DNA of 64,000 nt from Siphonodentalium dalli (taxonomy: Eukaryota; Mollusca; Scaphopoda; Gadilida; Siphonodentaliidae): the NCBI GenBank assembly GCA_032622095.1, contig CP136061.1, positions 117,066,754-117,130,753 on the forward strand. Direction: 5' to 3'. Both the position numbers and the translations under genes were made by a program. Of the stretch, positions 12,805 through 25,469 are shown one piece after another. The first letter of the stretch is position 1. Every line of letters starts with the position of its first letter. Below the pieces are notes generated by a model that was not told the DNA's origin, searched no databases, and saw only the letters and a list, made by a program, of their open reading frames with translations.

Positions 12805-13170
12805 AGGACACACAGGGCTGACCATGGTTGTTCGGTCCGGTGTGAGAAATTTTTGAAAACTATACAAGAAAATCTCAAATCATAGCATCTAGACTGGCCT
12901 CAACTGAAGCTTTCCTATAGTGCTGGAAATTTCAAACATCATACTACCCCTCAGGTTGGCAATTTTTCCAACTGATGATCATTCCAGTCCACAAGTTTGG
13001 CCAAATGTTATAAAATATTGTTTTGTTAAACTAATTAGCAGTTTTGTATTGGCCACGGGGGAGGGAGAATGACACATCGGGCCGACCATGGTTCGGGCTG
13101 GTGTGCGAACATTTTGAAATCTGAACAAGAAAATCGCAAAATCCTAGCATCTAGACGAGCCTCAATCCTT
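12805..13170. repeat. Two diverged direct repeats of about 100 bp, roughly 260 bp apart
   Basis: The segment starting near 12808 (CACAGGGCTGACCATGGTT) recurs near 13070 (CATCGGGCCGACCATGGTT). In both copies this is followed by GGT(C/G)CGG-like sequence, an ACAAGAAAATC core and a CATCTAGAC(T/G)(G/A)GCCTCAA segment. A poly-C tract follows the second copy at about 13193-13206. Origin unknown; probably a dispersed repeat. Confidence 0.65.
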
Positions 13171-13250
13171 CCTGAAGTTGGAGGTGGGACAACCCCCCCC
13201 CCCCCCTCAAACCCTCCTGTCGCCACGTCTCTGATCGAAATGATTAATTA

Positions 13251-15440
13251 AGCTGAAAACAACAAGCAGAAACCAGTCTTTCGCAGATTGCTTCATCGAG
13301 AAGAATGGTAGCTAACTGCGTTCGTGAATGAACTACGGGGAATCCAACTGTCTGGATTGTTTAAGCGCGTGAACTCACACAACCTTCTGTGGGAAAACGT
13401 TTAATGAACCTTTATTTTAGCACATAATTATTAGTTTTAATTAATAATTAGTCAATAATTTACGTTGCAATGTTGTCCCAGATAACACACACCCGTTGGG
13501 CCAACGTTACGTGGACAATCGGTTCTCGATATCGACTCGACGTTGGACCAACGATGGTGAATCGTCAGAAACAGTACGTCGAAGCGATGTTAGGCCGACG
13601 GTTGTCGTCCCGTGTGAAAACAACCTTTTGCTAACGTTTTGTACTGTATGCAGATAGAGTTATCGCGCATGTCACGCTCCGAACGAACGCAAGCCGCAAA
13701 ATGTCGCAAATTTATTGTATGTATATTCAGTCTGATATATATCCAGACTCCGTCTCATTACTTTCATCTACGTCTGACGACACTCGCACGGAATCTGATT
13801 TCAGAGATGAAGGGAAAATTCCCTTTTTTGTGAAAACTCATTAATATTCATAAGACAGTGTTTATCATTGCGATACACACATATATCTTCACACGTGCGC
13901 CCGAGGTCATGTAAACATTTAAGAGTTGTCACTCTTCTTCCGTGCAATAAAATTCTCTCAATGTTAATTGCTTCACTGAACATGAAGAATACAAGTTTAG
14001 CAATTCAGATGCTAAATAATAAATAACAACGTATAATGACAATATACTGAATATAGCGATAAGCACGCTATTTTAATTGTATTGAGCTGTACCGCGGTCA
14101 TGTTGCGTCATCTCCTTGTTTACAATACTACCTTGGAATTTACTACGAAATTGTAAATTTATCCTTATTTGGCACGTGACGTAATATCCGTAGGTTGGGA
14201 GAAAATAGTATTTTTTTGAACATCTTTGCAAATACAATTATGTTATGTATACTTGTTCTGTCTGAACATTTCCCAATTATTAATAAACGTACGTTAGTTG
14301 TGATATTGAACATACGATGTTTGGTCAATTAAGATACGCGACACTAACGTGTCGTGAAAACTTCATGAGATTGCAGTCAAATGTCGCGGGTGTGGCTTGT
14401 ATGAAATAGTGAATATTAATTGAATTTGCAAGAAGCTATGCATTGGTCAACCAACGCATCGCTTGCTGCGAATTGGCTAGAATTCTCTCGGTTGAAATAA
14501 TGTTAACCATGAGAGTCTTCAGACCGTAAGTTGATTGAAATGAAACACGGTATGAGTTTTGTTAGACTGATGTATATTATGAACGAACATGGGTCTTCGA
14601 TTCGTGTTAATTGTATTGAACCCATGAATTTATATAAACTTGTCATACGAAGAAATAATCCATCTTTAAACATAGTAAATATATGTTAGATTCAAATAAA
14701 TCCAATCTTATTTATTATTTTTTATTATTTTTAGCGATTTTATAACGCTTATTTCTTAGGAAATACTAGAGTTACGCAGTTGCAATTTCGTATGTATTGG
14801 TATGTATAGTCCTGTAATAATTCTGGGTACCCGACCTATATACGATTTTGTCCTAACTTGCTTTACAGAGTTATGCCCCCCATAACTCTTTTAAAGAAAA
14901 ATGATTGAATGCATATCTCCTACACAAAGTGAAACAGCTGGATTTGGTTAATGTAGCCGTGTTCACTGTCGAAATGGAAAGAATGGAGGAAATTTTCACC
15001 AAGGTACGAAAACAATTTGTTGACCAGGGGAGGTAAAAAATTTCCGTCGCCGATTCAAACCATTTTATTATCATCTATCCCTACGACATACTGATGATCA
15101 TCCTGAAATAATCATGTAAATCGGCTGAGAAATGTCCAAGTCATAGTCCATGGAAGATGTTGGCTAATGCAGGATAATGGATAATTTATGATCACACTGG
15201 CTAACGGAGGAGCAGGGCTAATGTATATATGCACAACAATAATGGATGAGCAAATACGGTACAACTCACATCAAAAAAGGTCTTAGAGACCAATCACCAT
15301 ACACTGGGATGTATAAACACAGGTTTTGTTTGTTGTTGTTTATAAGTCCACCGGTATAAAATTTGTATTGCATATTCGAATGGAAAGAGTGATTCAGTCC
15401 CGAATATACCGCTTAAAAGTGTTTTGTCCCAGCCGTTATC
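13251..15440. other. No gene seen; one fragment rich in CGTTGG/CCAACG
   Basis: No supported gene. At about 13495-13610 several short GTTGG/CCAAC words occur around a CCCAGATAACACACAC stretch, a composition typical of a fragment of a widespread invertebrate DNA repeat. The remainder is AT-rich and shows nothing recognisable. Confidence 0.4.
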
Positions 15441-15464
15441 GATCTGCGGTTGGGACAAAAAAAA

Positions 15465-15925
15465 CGGACTAACGACGGAGCCATGCTAATGCAACAGCAG
15501 GTACGTCGCTATACTATATGTGCGCTCCTATAGTTTGGCCGCTATAATATAAAAGCAACCTGCCCAACGGAGAGCGCGCGTCTGGGTGGGTTCCGACTTT
15601 TGGCAAATACCACCGAAAATTGTAAAGGGGAAATCGGGCAAAAAGCAAACATTGAGATAACAAAATATTTGACGATTGGATGTGATGGGCATTATCCGCG
15701 ATTGGGTGTGATGTTCTAAGTTTTAGAGCGAACGTTTTACTCGTGGCAACGCTATATAACGTAAATACGTATAGGTAAGTAGTGTATCACTAAACTATTT
15801 TAGCGCCAAACCTAAACGTTCTAACGAAGGAGCGATGTTAATGCAGGATCAGGTAAGTGTGTACACTGAATGTACGCCCCCAAAGTTTGACCGCTGTACT
15901 ATAAAATCAACCTGTCCAACGGAGA
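15465..15925. repeat. Pair of diverged direct repeats of about 105 bp (15465-15570 and 15823-15925)
   Basis: Both copies run through CTAACG(A)CGGAG or CTAACGAAGGAG, then ATG(C/T)TAATGCA, a GTACGCC or GTGCGCTCC segment, TATAAAA and CAACCTG(C/T)CCAACGGAGAG. The similarity is clear but there are many substitutions, so the duplication is old or these are two insertions of one repeat family. Confidence 0.6.
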
Positions 15926-15929
15926 GCTC

Positions 15930-17330
15930 ACACTCTAATTAATATTTAGTTAATTTTATTTAGTCAACATGTTTTTAGTAGATTTTAACCATTATCCTGT
16001 TGAATTTTTGTCACTTTCCCGCAATAGACCTGGAAAAAAGAATTTCGTCATTTCAGATTACGTGTTGTTATAACTAAATCAAATTAGTTTTATACCAAAC
16101 AAATGGCAAAACTATCACGTGGCAGTTTTCAACCAATGAGAATATTGTCTTTCTTGACGGTGTTTCCAAATGGCGGACAAGTTTTTCAGAAATGTTGCTA
16201 ATGTTTTAACCGAACTAGGTTATGTTTAATATTGTATGTACTCTCGTTTATAATTCAAACATTCCTGAATGTTTCGCGTCCTTGTGTAGCCACGTCACTA
16301 CCTTCTACCACACTTGCATTCAGCGCCTTCCAAAAGTGGCTAAACTGTAAACACTGTCGGATTGTCGGAATTCTGTTTCTTCTCCATTTGACCAGACTGA
16401 GTGGTCATAAAGTTTAAGATTGCCTTGACATAGTGCCGTGGTGGACACGGAATGCGGCCTGTGTATAGTATAAGACATGATTGACTTGACAGTGACACTG
16501 ACGATGAGTGACTTGAAAGTTGAAGTTGAGTCGCTACAACAATTTCAAGGTGGAAAATTAACCGAATATATGACCCAAATTACTCATTTCAATTCAATGA
16601 ACGTTGCATTTCTATTGTTTGAGTGCCCAGTGAGAATGACTAGCCAGATGATTTCCGAAGCCGCAAAATTGTGTGAATCGAGTTTACCCGTTGTCGATTA
16701 ATGACGCTGATCGTTGTTGCGAGCAGCAACGAAACGTTACTGTTAGTGTTACTTCGATCATATTCCTACTAATGCCAGCGATCAGAACAAGAAACGTACA
16801 CAGCCATGATGAAACCTTTCACGCTTGAATAGTACGCTGTGAATAGTACGCTGGAAAATGAACTAAAAGATGTGCCAAATTACTCTGACATTTCAATGGA
16901 ATTGACGTTGCATGCATTTGGCGAAATCATCGACATTTCGCGAAGAGAACCATTCAGTCTTAAGTCGCTTTTTATGAGTTTGAATAAATCGATATACATT
17001 ATATTAAGTTTGAACTGTTCATACGATCACACTGGCTGGTCCATAGTGGACGTTATGAGATGACTGGGTATATACATGTCTTAGCGTGCATTATAAATTA
17101 ACATGAATTCACAAATAACTTTAGCTGCATACAATTTTGTAAGAAAGGCATCCCCGAAGTACGATATTTTGCAATTAGAACACTACAAAATATGTCGATG
17201 TGTACACTTACATGTAGAACAACATACTTCTTAGTTCGATCTTGTTCTGTATCAATAGTGGCAATGTCTGAATCTGTGTACCTTATGCGACTCAAACTTT
17301 ATGTAAAAACAATTCAAAACATTCAGTCGC
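15930..17330. other. No recognised gene; two unassigned open frames
   Basis: Two open frames, 16477-16701 (74 codons) and 16839-17063 (74 codons), look moderately protein-like (acidic and hydrophobic alternation), but I recognise no family and they have no shared frame. They may be remnants of a decayed gene. I do not call them as genes. Confidence 0.35.
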
Positions 17331-17344
17331 ATGATATATATGTA

Positions 17345-18490
17345 TGAACAAGCGGATTTTATTTCGATGAACGAAGAATTACGCGCGTTTAATTGGAACC
17401 AAATGCTTGACAACCTCGCTACCGAAGAAATCTGCCCATACTTTACCTCAGCTGTACACGATCTCATCACAAAATACGTACCAAGCAAAAATGTCAAATG
17501 CCGCCGCCACGAACCCGAATGGATTACCCCTATGATGAAATATCTAATCAGACAGCGAAAAGGGATACATACAATCTCAAAAATCCAAAAACACCACCGA
17601 CACAATATCGTAGAATTCGCAATGGCGTAATCGCAAAGGTACGAGTCTCAAAAAGAACGAAATTGAATATGCCCTTAGATAATACAACAGGATATCAGTC
17701 GCCTGGATTTATGGCCAGACAAGTGGCTGGTCCAATTTAATCTTACAAAAACCGAAGCAATGGCGTGTTCCCGCAAGCGCCAGTTGACCAACCTACTCAC
17801 AACCTATATGAACAATCAGCCCATTAAGGAATGGAGACACATAAGTCTTAAGTCGTCCCAAGTAAAGACGGAAAATGGAAACCACATATCCAGAAACTAA
17901 TAAGCTCCGCATGGAAACGGATTGCGCTCATGGGTAAACATCGTTACTCCCTCGACAGAACATCCCTTGAAAATGTTATCTCACTATGGCTAGATATGTA
18001 CTAGAATACCTATGTATTGTCTGGGACGGTGGCACTTAGCGAGAATGTGACAAAATTGAAAAAGACCAATACGAAGCAGCGCGCATTGTGGCTGGTGCAA
18101 CACGATCTGATAATAGCAGGTCCCTTCTTGTAGAAACCTGATGCGAAACCCTTCAAGTTCGACGAAAAAACTCAAAACTCCGTCTGTATTATAAAATTAC
18201 GAATGGTCTATCACCTGCTTACTTGCGAAATCTTATACCCCAACATATATCGAAATAACAGATATTAACACACGACAGGCCAGCGCCCTCAGAGCCCCAA
18301 ACTTTGACTCAGTCGGTTTTAAGAAATCATTCGACGACGGATCTCTTGAATGCTTTGGACTTTGATGAAATACACTACGAATAGCTATCATCATTTACAA
18401 CGTCACTAATATAAACCCTAACAAAGTCAGCCAGTATTACTATGAAGCTTTCAGCCGAGAAACTCAGATAGTACATACCCAATTGAGACT
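17345..18490 (+). pseudogene. Jockey/CR1-type reverse transcriptase remnant with an internal deletion
   Basis: Pieces of the ORF2 of a non-LTR retrotransposon distinct from the L1-like element. The first piece (17345-17627) resembles the linker between endonuclease and RT: NWNQMLDNLATEE, then DLITKYVPSKNV, then EPEWITPMMKYLIRQRKG. The rest, in several frames, resembles the RT thumb: WLVQFNLTKTEAM and SRKRQLT near 17730-17790, DQYEAARIVAGAT near 18065-18105, and KLRLYYKITNGLSPAYLRNLIP near 18175-18240. The fingers and palm with the catalytic YADD are absent, so the fragment lost roughly the middle of RT. Assignment to the jockey/CR1 side is by recall of motif style only. Confidence 0.65.
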
Positions 18491-18544
18491 GAACTGTAGT
18501 AACCAGAAATAGAAATATACGATAATTAAATAATCACTGCTTAA

Positions 18545-19537
18545 AGGCACGTGAGGCCTTAGTTGCCGAAAATATTCATATTTGTTCCAATCACCGTAAA
18601 CAGAAAAACATTAAAATGCATACAGTTTCGTTCATATATACCATGACAATCGCGTTAAAGGCACGTGCGGCCTTAGTTGTCGAAAATATTCATATTTGTT
18701 CTAATCACCGTAAACAGAAAAACATTAAAACGCATACAGTTTCGTTCATATATACCATGACCATCACGTAAACAGCATGTTATCATAAAGACCTACTATA
18801 TTTTACCTAAGCAAGAGCCTGATTGTGTTACAGAAGACAGCACAATGCTACTGGCTAACCACACACAAATGGCATAAACGCTCTTTATTAGTTCCATATC
18901 AGGAATTCACCAACAAAGAACGCTCTTTATGTTTACCATCATAATATAAACAAACACCAGAAAAGTAACTTTTTATCCTTTTGTTTACATAACAATGGTC
19001 AAACATTTGACAATAACATACTGTTTATGCGATATTTCTTATTTGCATACGGACAAAGTCTGTCTACATTTTGATGTTCTTTCTGTTTGTGGCGGTTTTT
19101 GACGGGTGGTAATATTTTCACAGGATACCCACCGCCAAGGCCAACCGTACCTTTAAACAGCATGTTATCATAAAGACCTACTATATTTTACCTAAGCAAG
19201 AGCCTGATTGTGTTACAGAAGACAGCACAATGCTACTGGCTAATCACACACAAATGGCATAAACGCTCTTTATTTGTTCCATATCAGGAATTCACCAACA
19301 AAGAACGCTCTTTATGTTTACCATCATAATATAAACAAACAACAGAAAAGTAACTTTTTATGCTTTTGTTTACATAACAATGGTCAAACAAATGACAATA
19401 ACATACTGTTTATGCGATATTTCTTATTTGTATACGGACAAAGTCTGTCTAAATTTTGATGTTCTTTCTGTTTGTGGCGGTTTTTGACGAGTGGAAATAT
19501 TTTTACAGGATACCCACCGCCAAGGCCAACCGTACCT
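18545..19537 (-). mobile_element. Family A MITE, interrupted by a second copy of itself
   Basis: The outer copy, in inverse orientation to the one in the LINE, is flanked by TTAA at 18541-18544 and 19538-19541. Its sequence stops at 18654 and resumes at 19157, with the inner copy and its TTAA duplication between. Without the inner copy it is 495 bp, essentially the same length as the other three members. Confidence 0.9.
18659..19152 (-). mobile_element. Family A MITE (494 bp) nested in another copy
   Basis: This copy is flanked by TTAA at 18655-18658 and 19153-19156. The target TTAA lies inside the outer MITE, in the segment reading CGTAAACAGCATG in other copies, which here had become CGTTAAACAGCATG; a substitution thus created the target. 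The insertion is younger than the outer element. Confidence 0.92.
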
Positions 19538-19654
19538 TTAACGCAGACATGTCTGATCACATAATCATAAAAAATGGACGATTAAGAAAGAAAACACTAA
19601 AACTCGCACCACTGGTGTGAAATATTAACAAACTATATAGACCTTGGGCTGCAT

Positions 19655-20200
19655 GTAGACCCCCCTATGCGGATTTTTGGTGGCTATATTTTTCGTATAG
19701 AATGATGTCTGCCCTACAAAATTTCGGTTGTTTGCCACTTGACAAGTGTCGCATTGATGACGTAATCCAAGATGGCGCCCAAGGGGGTCACCCAATTTCG
19801 CGTTATTGCACTATCTCCAGTTATATGCCGATTGCAGAACAAATTGTTAACATATGGTGCTGTAATTAATTGTATCATGTTTAGTATACATATGCGCATT
19901 GAATAAGATCAATTGTGTTAGCCAAGGCCCAAGATGGCCGCCAAAATATCCAAAAATGGCCGCCAAAATTGAAAAACAACGCAGATTTCTCTTTAAATCT
20001 GCATTTATTGGGCTATCTGTAGACCCCCTCCCCCATATGCGGATTGTTGGTGGCTATATGTTTCTTATCGAATGATGTCTGCCCTACAAAATTGCGGTTG
20101 TTTGCCACGTGACAAATGTCGCATTCATGACGTAATCCAAGATGGCGCCCAAGGGGGTCACCCAATTTCGCGTTATTGCCCTATCTGTAGATATATGCCG
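19655..20200. repeat. Direct repeat pair of about 180 bp (19655-19835 and 20015-20200)
   Basis: Both copies run from TGTAGACCCCC through ATGCGGATT(T/G)TTGGTGGCTAT, AATGATGTCTGCCCTACAAAA, GACGTAATCCAAGATGGCGC and GGGGTCACCCAATTTCGCG. Differences are few. They appear to be a duplicated end of the element listed at 19630-26197. Confidence 0.85.
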
Positions 20201-20339
20201 ATTTCATTGTCATAACTTTAGAAATAAGGATATATTTATGTTAGGAATGACCTGAATGGACAATGCGAGTATAATTATTAATCCAATGTATTATTGTTAT
20301 GTATATAATAAAGATAGTTTGTGATTATACGAATTGTTT

Positions 20340-20580
20340 ATCGATTTAGTAAAGAGCCTTTCGTGAATAATTGGGTAATACTTATGGGTAAATATCGGTG
20401 TTCTTCCATGGTGTGTAAATATAGCACGTTGTAACTATCAATATACACGCTCTTTATTAGTTGTGATATATCACATAGCTTGTCAATGTGTACTGTGTTA
20501 GATTATACACTATACTGACACGCTCTTTATTATTTCAGTGATATACTGAAACGCTCTTTATTATTTCAGTGATATTATTT
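20340..20580. repeat. Cluster of ACGCTCTTTATTA motifs
   Basis: CACGCTCTTTATTA occurs near 20446 and 20519 and AACGCTCTTTATTA near 20549, with a related AGTAAAGAGCCTTTCG on the other strand near 20347. The last two are linked by a short repeated TTTCAGTGATAT. The same word is the internal motif of the family A MITEs, but the sequence around it here is not a MITE copy. Confidence 0.6.
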
Positions 20581-20928
20581 ATTACGGATACCGTATAGTA
20601 ACCACGTGCAGTCGTACCTTGGTCTTGTGCCAGTTAAGTCAGTTATTTGTCAGTGATATTTCATTCTGCTTATAATTGGTCGTATTAACATTACTTGTAT
20701 TCATTTGCTATATTATATCACCGTGTTCCTGTTATATTCAATTGTTTGAGATCGCCCTCTTGTCGAAACCAAGCGGTGTTAACATAAGCAAGAGGTCATC
20801 TTAATGAGCATTAAGTCTAGGTGTATGTAGGTGACATACCCCCACATGTGTATAGAGAGTACACTATTGTCATTTTGATATTTCACAACCCATCAAAGAG
20901 ATGTTGAAGGAAACCGCTTTGCAACTAA

Positions 20929-23900
20929 GTGCCAAAAAAACGGATGCTGTCACGAAGAGTGGCTAGATCCAATGATCGGCGACCTATCGTCCACTATGAG
21001 CACAACACACACGACACAGTCTTAGTACAAATTACTGAAACCGGGTTCGACAAAATTCGCCAGATTGTTGATGAACGTTCGAAATCTTCGAAACCCAATG
21101 TGAAACTAACATATTTGCACAAATGGTCCTGCTGAGTATGACATTATGCATCACGGTTATCACAGGTGGTGCTATCAACACTTTTCTAATACCAAGACGC
21201 TGAAACGACAACTTGTCGACAATGGCGAAGGTCCACGTGGTGAAAAGCGGACAAAACGATGTTCTGCTAATTATTCTGTTGGTTCCCCATTTCTGCCTTC
21301 TGACGCATGTTTGTTTTGCAAAAAAGAGTACGTGTTCGTAAAAAGAAATCGAATAGGCCTACTTAAATGTATGACACAAACCGCAAACTACTCTATACAT
21401 GCTGCCGCAATGAAACGGGGGGATGAGGACTTGCTCTGTGTTATTCGCGTTCTAGATTTGGTGGCTCGTGAGGCGCATTATCACAGTGTTTGTTCGCAGG
21501 AATTACACTCGGGATTCTCGACGAAGTAAGGGAACAGACCTCGGTAGCGATTGCACAATTGAATCAAAACATCAGGCCATTTACGACAAACTGTGTAAAT
21601 ATGTTGAATGTAATATTATCGGGATACAGTGCGTTGAAAGAATGACAATGGTCAAGGAACGATATTTACTGATGATGGCTGAATTATTCCCTGGAGATGT
21701 AAATGCGAATTACAAAACGGACAAGCTAAAGGATAAGCTTATAAACCATTTTGGGGAACGAACTAAATTCTGGCAGCCAGGTTATCGTGGAGAACTTGTG
21801 TACTCGGATGCCGTTGAACATGGACAAGCGATCGAAACGGCATTTGAACTGTCTTGTTCTGATAATAAACGAGCCGAGGAAGTCGTTCTCATGTTACGAC
21901 ATGTACTTACCACACACAGCTCAGGGAATGAAATGCCTTGGCCGCCGACTGCATCCTAGTTTCGACCAGGTTGTTCAAAGCCACCTCCATTGTTGCAGCA
22001 TGTTCTCAAAACATTGGTATCTGGCAAGGTATGTGGACAGTTGTCTGATAAAACGGAAGATTTGTTGTATCGTGTTCTGAGGACATCTGCTATTCTGTCT
22101 CAAACGGTCAGTGGTAATGCCAAAACATGCACGTCTGGCAATGATAGTCCGTCATTTGACCGGCAGTGCTGAATTGCTGACTATTCTAAACAGATATGGG
22201 CATTGTCAATCATACACAACAACGCTTGAGTTAGAAACAGCAATATTCAATAGCCTCGCGACACATGACTCTATAATACCCGAGGGAATATCTCTCGGTG
22301 AAATTTCAGTGGTGCATTTTTGTTGGGACATTTTTGATTTAAATGAGACTCCGCCTGGAGCTGGTCCCACTGGTTGCACATGGAATAATCATTCAAGAGC
22401 TCAAAACGCCAACTCAAAGAGACACGCAACAGCTTCCACAAATGGACAATCTGTTGATTCGAGAGAAGTTTCAATTCCGCCTTGTTATGTCAAAAGTAAA
22501 GTTGAACCAGCGTTGTCTGCAAATGCAACACTGCTCTCTGAGGGCGACATGCAGGTAGTGTTCGATATACCGAAACTGCTGTGGCTGATCGCTAGGTTGT
22601 CAGCTCCTGAGATCGGACCAATAGTTCCATCGTGGGCTGGATGGATATCATCCACAGCAAACGCCAGCACAGAGAACATAATTGTTCGGTCCAATGTGCA
22701 ATACATGACTCCTATTAACTTCCCAATAACAGACAATTCAACTGTACAATATATTATTGACATTTCGAGCTACTGAACGTTTGGGTCAGAAATTCACGAT
22801 CGTCACGTTCGATTTGGCTGTTGCCAAGAAATCATATGCCATCTTGTGGCAAAAACCAACCGAGTATGACAATGTTATTGTGAGACTTGGTGTCTTCCAC
22901 ACGATTTGTTCTGTTCTTGGTACGATTGGGAAAATGATGGCTCATAGTGGGTTATCTGAGGTTGTATTGGAGGCAGGGGTCTGTGCGAGTGGTTCATTGA
23001 ATAAAGTTATGTCCGGCAAACACTTCAATCGTTCACTTTGTGTGCATACGCTCATGATGGAGTGTCTCGAGAGAAAGCTCGTCAATATTTTCGAGGCAAC
23101 TGAGCACCGACCGTCAGAACTGAAAGGAGATTCAATCAAGAGTTTGGCCGACGCTCCCAACGGAGAGAAGTTGGAATCCACATTTTGTCATGGAGATGTA
23201 GTAACGTATCTTGAGAAGAATGTGAAATTCAAACAATCTGTTCGAGATGGGCGGTTGGACAAGACTGCTCAGTTCTGGCTGTCTTATGTTGATACCATCT
23301 GGCTTGTCTTGGATTGTTTGCGTGCAACCAGGGAAAACAATCTGGAGCTGCACATATCATCCATAGAACGAATGTGCCCGTTACTATTATCAATGAACCA
23401 TCACAATTACACCAGGTGTTTGACCTTCTATCTCCATTCGATGAGAAACATGGACAAGACGCACCCAGGTGCTAGTGAGCTACTTCGGAGATCAAGAGCA
23501 CCCGTTGATATTACGATAGAGCAAACAATAAACCGTCATGCCAAAAGCCACGGTGGAATAATAGGACTAAGTCGAAATAAATCAGCATACGAAATGTGGT
23601 GTGTCACAAGGTATCAGCGTGCCAAACATGTTGAAGATACCCTAGCAATGATTGGTGTTGAGGATTCGGATCGATTTTTGCACAAGGAAATGGAATCTGC
23701 GAGCATGTTTCGGAGTGAACTGTCTGTTCAGAAATTGGAAGAAGCATTTGACAATTTTTTGAACCCGTTCAAAGTTGTGAATAAAGAGGAGTTGTACAAT
23801 ATATCGTCCGGTATGGTATGCCAGCACCAGTAGATGTTGCCGATGATTTGCTCACGATTCGTAGTCAAGGTGTTACGGCGATGAATGACTTCATTAACGA

Positions 23901-25469
23901 TCTGATTATTGACAAGAGTGTTAAATTCCACGATCCTATAATAAAGTCTGGAATCGAGACATTTTCATCTATGGCTGTTCGGCGCAAACTGAAAGCATCG
24001 AATAACAAAATTGTTCAGTTGAAAGCAGAGAGAAACAGTTTTGGGCAGATGGCCCTTCTAGCATGCCAGCACAACATCAACCTGGAGCTAACTCTCACTT
24101 AACCGCTGGGTCCTATTCCATGGGCCTTGGCAACCGCAGACGGCTGTCCTTACAAAACGGATAAATCAAAGTTGATGCATAAGCTGGAAATAGAGCTCGG
24201 GCCGGTTGTGATTGCCCCAAAACAAAACACAATTCACGTATACGATGGAAATGCATTGATACAATCTGTGTGTGGTATTCCAGAGTCGTTCAGTGGTGTT
24301 GCTGAGCAAATTTTCCGTATATGGCCGACAAAGGACAAGTTCATTTTGTTACTGATAGCTACAAGAAAAGTTCCATTAAATCGTTCGAGCGTGACAGACG
24401 TGGTCACTCGGATACGTTTCTAATAGCCGGACCCAAAACCAAAACTCCGAGGGACTGGAAAAAATTTCTCAGTAACAGTGAAAATAAAACACAGTTAATA
24501 AATTTGCTATTTAGAGAATGGCAAAATCCCAAGTATGCCAAAAAACTTGCAAACCGATTAATGTTTTTTTCATGTCAATACGAGTGCTTCTCTTTGACCA
24601 GCATGGATGGCGAAAGAGTGTCAGTTTCTCTTGTGCAAAAGTTATATTACATTGTTTGCATGCGTCCGCAAACGAAGCTGCTACATCGACACTAATAGTA
24701 AGATGTTCCGACACTGATGTGTTCGTTATCTTGTTGAAGTATGCCCCCGATATTGTACCTAACATACTATTTGACACAGGTATGGGCAATAAGCGCCGAT
24801 TGTTAGACATCAAGGAGGCATCATCTGTGCACGGGGTACCTCTATGTTCTGCCCTCCCTGCAGTACACGCGTTTACTGGTTGTCATACCGTCAGTTCGTT
24901 TGTGAGAAAGGGGAAAATCAATGCTCTGAAAATTGTAATTGACAATCCAGATTTCCTCGAAGCGTTTACATTTGGGAACACATCGAGTGTCAGCGATAGG
25001 ACACACGATGAACTAGAACGTTTCGTGTGTTACCTCTATGGCGGACGGAAATACACAGATATCAACAAACTACGATACGACATCTTCAGTCGCAAATTCC
25101 ACGTGAAATATGGGGCTATAATTAGTAGTTGTACGGGTACCGATATGAGTTTGTTACCGCCGTGTAGATCGTCCCTGAAAAAACATTGACAGAGCGAATT
25201 ATCAGGCTTTGGTCTGCAACACATCACATGTTCCTAACCCCGACATTCCATCTCCAACCGTACTAGGTTGGAACTTAGATTATGCAGGAAATATAGATTT
25301 CGATTGGACCGCAGATGAGGTTCCTCCTGCTGAACTTGTTGACATTCTAAGCAATGAAGAGTGCACCGAACATGAACCAAGTGATCGTGAAGCATCTGAT
25401 GATGAATCGGACATTGACTGTGACTTATGTGATATAATTTGCGAAACGGACAGTGATTCTGATGCTTAA
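20929..25469 (+). pseudogene. Zinc-finger plus PIN/FEN1-like family protein, multiply frameshifted
   Basis: Remains of a large protein (about 1,400 codons) of a family I know as expanded and uncharacterised in marine invertebrates. N-terminal part: Cys/His-rich, with HGYHRWCYQHF (about 21149-21181) and CLFCKKEYVF then AHYHSVC (21306-21500). Middle: RHLTGSAELLTILNRYGH (about 22150-22204), and VIVRLGVFHTICSVLGTIGK (22880-22940) in the longest intact stretch (22757-23833). C-terminal part: RCSDTDVFVILLKYAP (24702-24749) and PAVHAFTGCHTVSSFVRKGK (about 24858-24917). The last two resemble the acidic-residue and helix-turn motifs of FEN1/PIN-type nucleases; that reading is inference. The C-terminus is strongly acidic. 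At least eight frame changes separate the parts, with no splice-like boundaries at them, so the copy is dead. Confidence 0.7.

Noticed and set aside
22343-23931. Antisense and alternative-frame open frames within the PIN-like pseudogene
   Set aside because: Shadows of the coding frame; the recognisable family motifs lie only on the plus strand in the frames described.
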